A stretch of DNA of 7,740 nucleotides, taken from NCBI GenBank assembly GCA_964587525.1, contig CAZPLZ010000158.1, forward strand, positions 1 to 7,740. The letters are read 5' to 3'. Below are positions 6,446-7,740 of the stretch, piece after piece. The position numbers and the translations under genes were made by a program. The DNA comes from CAZPLZ01 sp964587525. Its GTDB lineage: Bacteria; Oederibacteriota; CAKKQC01. The notes under the pieces were generated by a model. That model saw only the letters and a list, made by a program, of their open reading frames with translations, did not search any database and was not told the origin of the DNA. The stretch's first letter is position 1. The number at the start of each line of letters is the position of its first letter.

Positions 6446-7740
6446 ATGATGAGCGATTCCAGTCCGGAAGACTTGAAGATCAAGGAGCGTACACGGCCCT
6501 CCGCGGACAAGCTCTTCCCGGTCCTCGTGGACCAGATTTCCGACGTGATCATCGTGGTGGACCGCGGCGGGATCATCAAATACGCCAACGCCACGATCGA
6601 ACAGGTGCTGGGCTGGACCGTGGAGGAGTTTTGCGGCAAGCTGGCGGCTCTGTACATCAATCCGGAGGACATGTCCTCGGCCGTGAACAGTTTTTCGCGC
6701 GCGCTCTTCACCCCGGGCCTCACCCCGCCCATCGAAATGCGCATGCGCCACAAAGATGGCTCCTGGCGCGTCCACGAGGTCCGCGGCAACAACCTGCTGG
6801 ACGATCCTGAGGTGGCGGGGATCGTGTTTGTCTCCAGGGATATCACCGAGCGCAAGCGGGAGGAAAAGGATACCCTGGCGCGGCGGGAAAAACACTACCG
6901 GATCTTGAGTGAGTACAGTCACGATGTCACGGTGATCGTCAACGCGGACGGCACCCTGCGCTATACCGGCCCGGCGCGTGGCCAGGCGCTGGGCTGGATC
7001 CTGGAGGAAATCCTTCGCAAAGATATGTTTGCCCTTATCCATCCGGAGGATGCGGGCCGGGCCAAGGAAGTCTTCGTCGAAGTGCTCAAAAAACCAGGGG
7101 TATTCCGGATGCTGGAATGCCGCATCCGCCGCAAGGACGGAGCGTATTTGGTCATGGAGGTAACCGCTAAGAATCATCTCGCCGATCCGGATATCGCGGG
7201 CGTGGTGGTGAGCCTCCGCGATATCACCGAACGCAAGCAGGCCGAGGCGGCTCTGCGCCAGCGGGAGGAGGAGCTCCGGCAGGCTCAGAAGATGGAGGCA
7301 GTGGGCCGGCTGGCTGGGGGGGTCTCGCACGATTTCAACAACCTGCTGACGGTCATCAAGGGGTACAGCGGGCTTCTGGTGAAACGTCTCCCCGCGGGCC
7401 ACGAGTTGCGCAACGACGTTGAAGAGATCAAGAAGGCCGCGGAGCGGGCCGCTGCGCTGACACGACAGTTGGTGGCGTTCAGCCGGGGCCAGTTGCTTAA
7501 AGCCCAAGTGCTGGATCTCAGCGCCATGATCGTGGACATGAAGCGTATGCTTCAGCGCTTGCTGGGGGACCGGGTGGAGCTTGTCCTGACGTCTGGATCG
7601 GGACTGGGGGCCATCAAGGCTGATCCGGGGCAGATCGCGCAGGTCATCATGAACCTGGTGGTCAATGCCTGTGACGCGATGCCAGGGGGAGGCCAGGTGA
7701 GGGTGGCGACAGCCAACGTTGACCTGGATGAAGAGTTTGC
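6446..7740 (+). CDS. Soluble PAS-PAS sensor histidine kinase, N-terminal part (3' truncated by window edge)
   Basis: There is no stop before the window end; 431 complete codons are visible. ATG at 6446 has GGAGA at 6436-6440 with a 5-nt spacer; ATG at 6449 is equally possible. Two PAS/PAC domains (about residues 23-135 and 148-262) each end in DITERK, at 132 and 259. A short helix leads to the HisKA dimerisation domain, with the phospho-accepting His295 in VSHDFNNLLTVIKGYSGLL. The N box of the ATPase domain follows (IMNLVVNACDAMPGGG, Asn403/Asn407) just before the truncation. No transmembrane segment or signal peptide is present, so it is a cytoplasmic sensor. The HDFNN-type H box is often found in hybrid kinases, so a receiver domain may follow outside the window. 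The ligand of the PAS domains is unknown, and no response regulator is visible. Confidence 0.93.
   Translation, partial: MMSDSSPEDLKIKERTRPSADKLFPVLVDQISDVIIVVDRGGIIKYANATIEQVLGWTVEEFCGKLAALYINPEDMSSAVNSFSRALFTPGLTPPIEMRMRHKDGSWRVHEVRGNNLLDDPEVAGIVFVSRDITERKREEKDTLARREKHYRILSEYSHDVTVIVNADGTLRYTGPARGQALGWILEEILRKDMFALIHPEDAGRAKEVFVEVLKKPGVFRMLECRIRRKDGAYLVMEVTAKNHLADPDIAGVVVSLRDITERKQAEAALRQREEELRQAQKMEAVGRLAGGVSHDFNNLLTVIKGYSGLLVKRLPAGHELRNDVEEIKKAAERAAALTRQLVAFSRGQLLKAQVLDLSAMIVDMKRMLQRLLGDRVELVLTSGSGLGAIKADPGQIAQVIMNLVVNACDAMPGGGQVRVATANVDLDEEF

Noticed and set aside
6398..7507. Long open frame on the minus strand (369 codons)
   Set aside because: It is the antisense of the histidine kinase, whose plus-strand frame shows clear PAS, HisKA and N-box motifs. 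The minus-strand product has no recognisable domain and arises from high GC codon bias.

Overview
The window comes from a GC-rich, Gram-negative-type bacterium. Evidence for an outer-envelope lifestyle is a Sec-exported multihaem c-type cytochrome, an FG-GAP/ASPIC-UnbV protein, a large membrane glycosyltransferase-like protein and a soluble PAS-PAS histidine kinase. This gene mix is common in Acidobacteriota, Planctomycetota/Verrucomicrobiota-like lineages and some deep Proteobacteria. No marker gene is present, so the phylum cannot be fixed from sequence alone.

Region 1 (1-3930, + strand) is a tightly packed operon that enters from the left. It holds the C-terminal 298 residues of a CRTAC1-type FG-GAP/ASPIC-UnbV protein, a four-helix TMEM220-family protein, a four-helix CopD-like membrane protein, and a 730-residue exported octahaem cytochrome with HEAT and TPR repeats at its C-terminus. 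The last three genes are chained by 4-nt stop/start overlaps. The last overlap implies a CTG start codon for the cytochrome. I infer an envelope redox module: CopD-like and TMEM220 proteins in the inner membrane, and the octahaem cytochrome plus ASPIC/UnbV protein in the periplasm or outside. Substrate and physiological role are unknown.

Region 2 (3935-5731, - strand) is a single gene for a 598-residue polytopic membrane protein with features of GT-C glycosyltransferases. Its stop codon lies 4 bp from the cytochrome stop (convergent).

Region 3 (5732-6401, + strand) starts with a 110-bp divergent intergenic region holding a near-consensus sigma-70 promoter and an almost perfect 18-bp palindrome. 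It is followed by a complete type II toxin-antitoxin pair of the Phd/YefM-RelE/ParE type with a 4-nt GTGA overlap.

Region 4 (6446-7740, + strand) is the N-terminal 431 codons of a soluble PAS-PAS-HisKA-HATPase histidine kinase that runs off the right edge. It starts 44 bp after the toxin gene with no visible terminator between them.

There is no tRNA, rRNA, CRISPR array or insertion sequence that I could recognise, and no gap over 300 bases without a gene.
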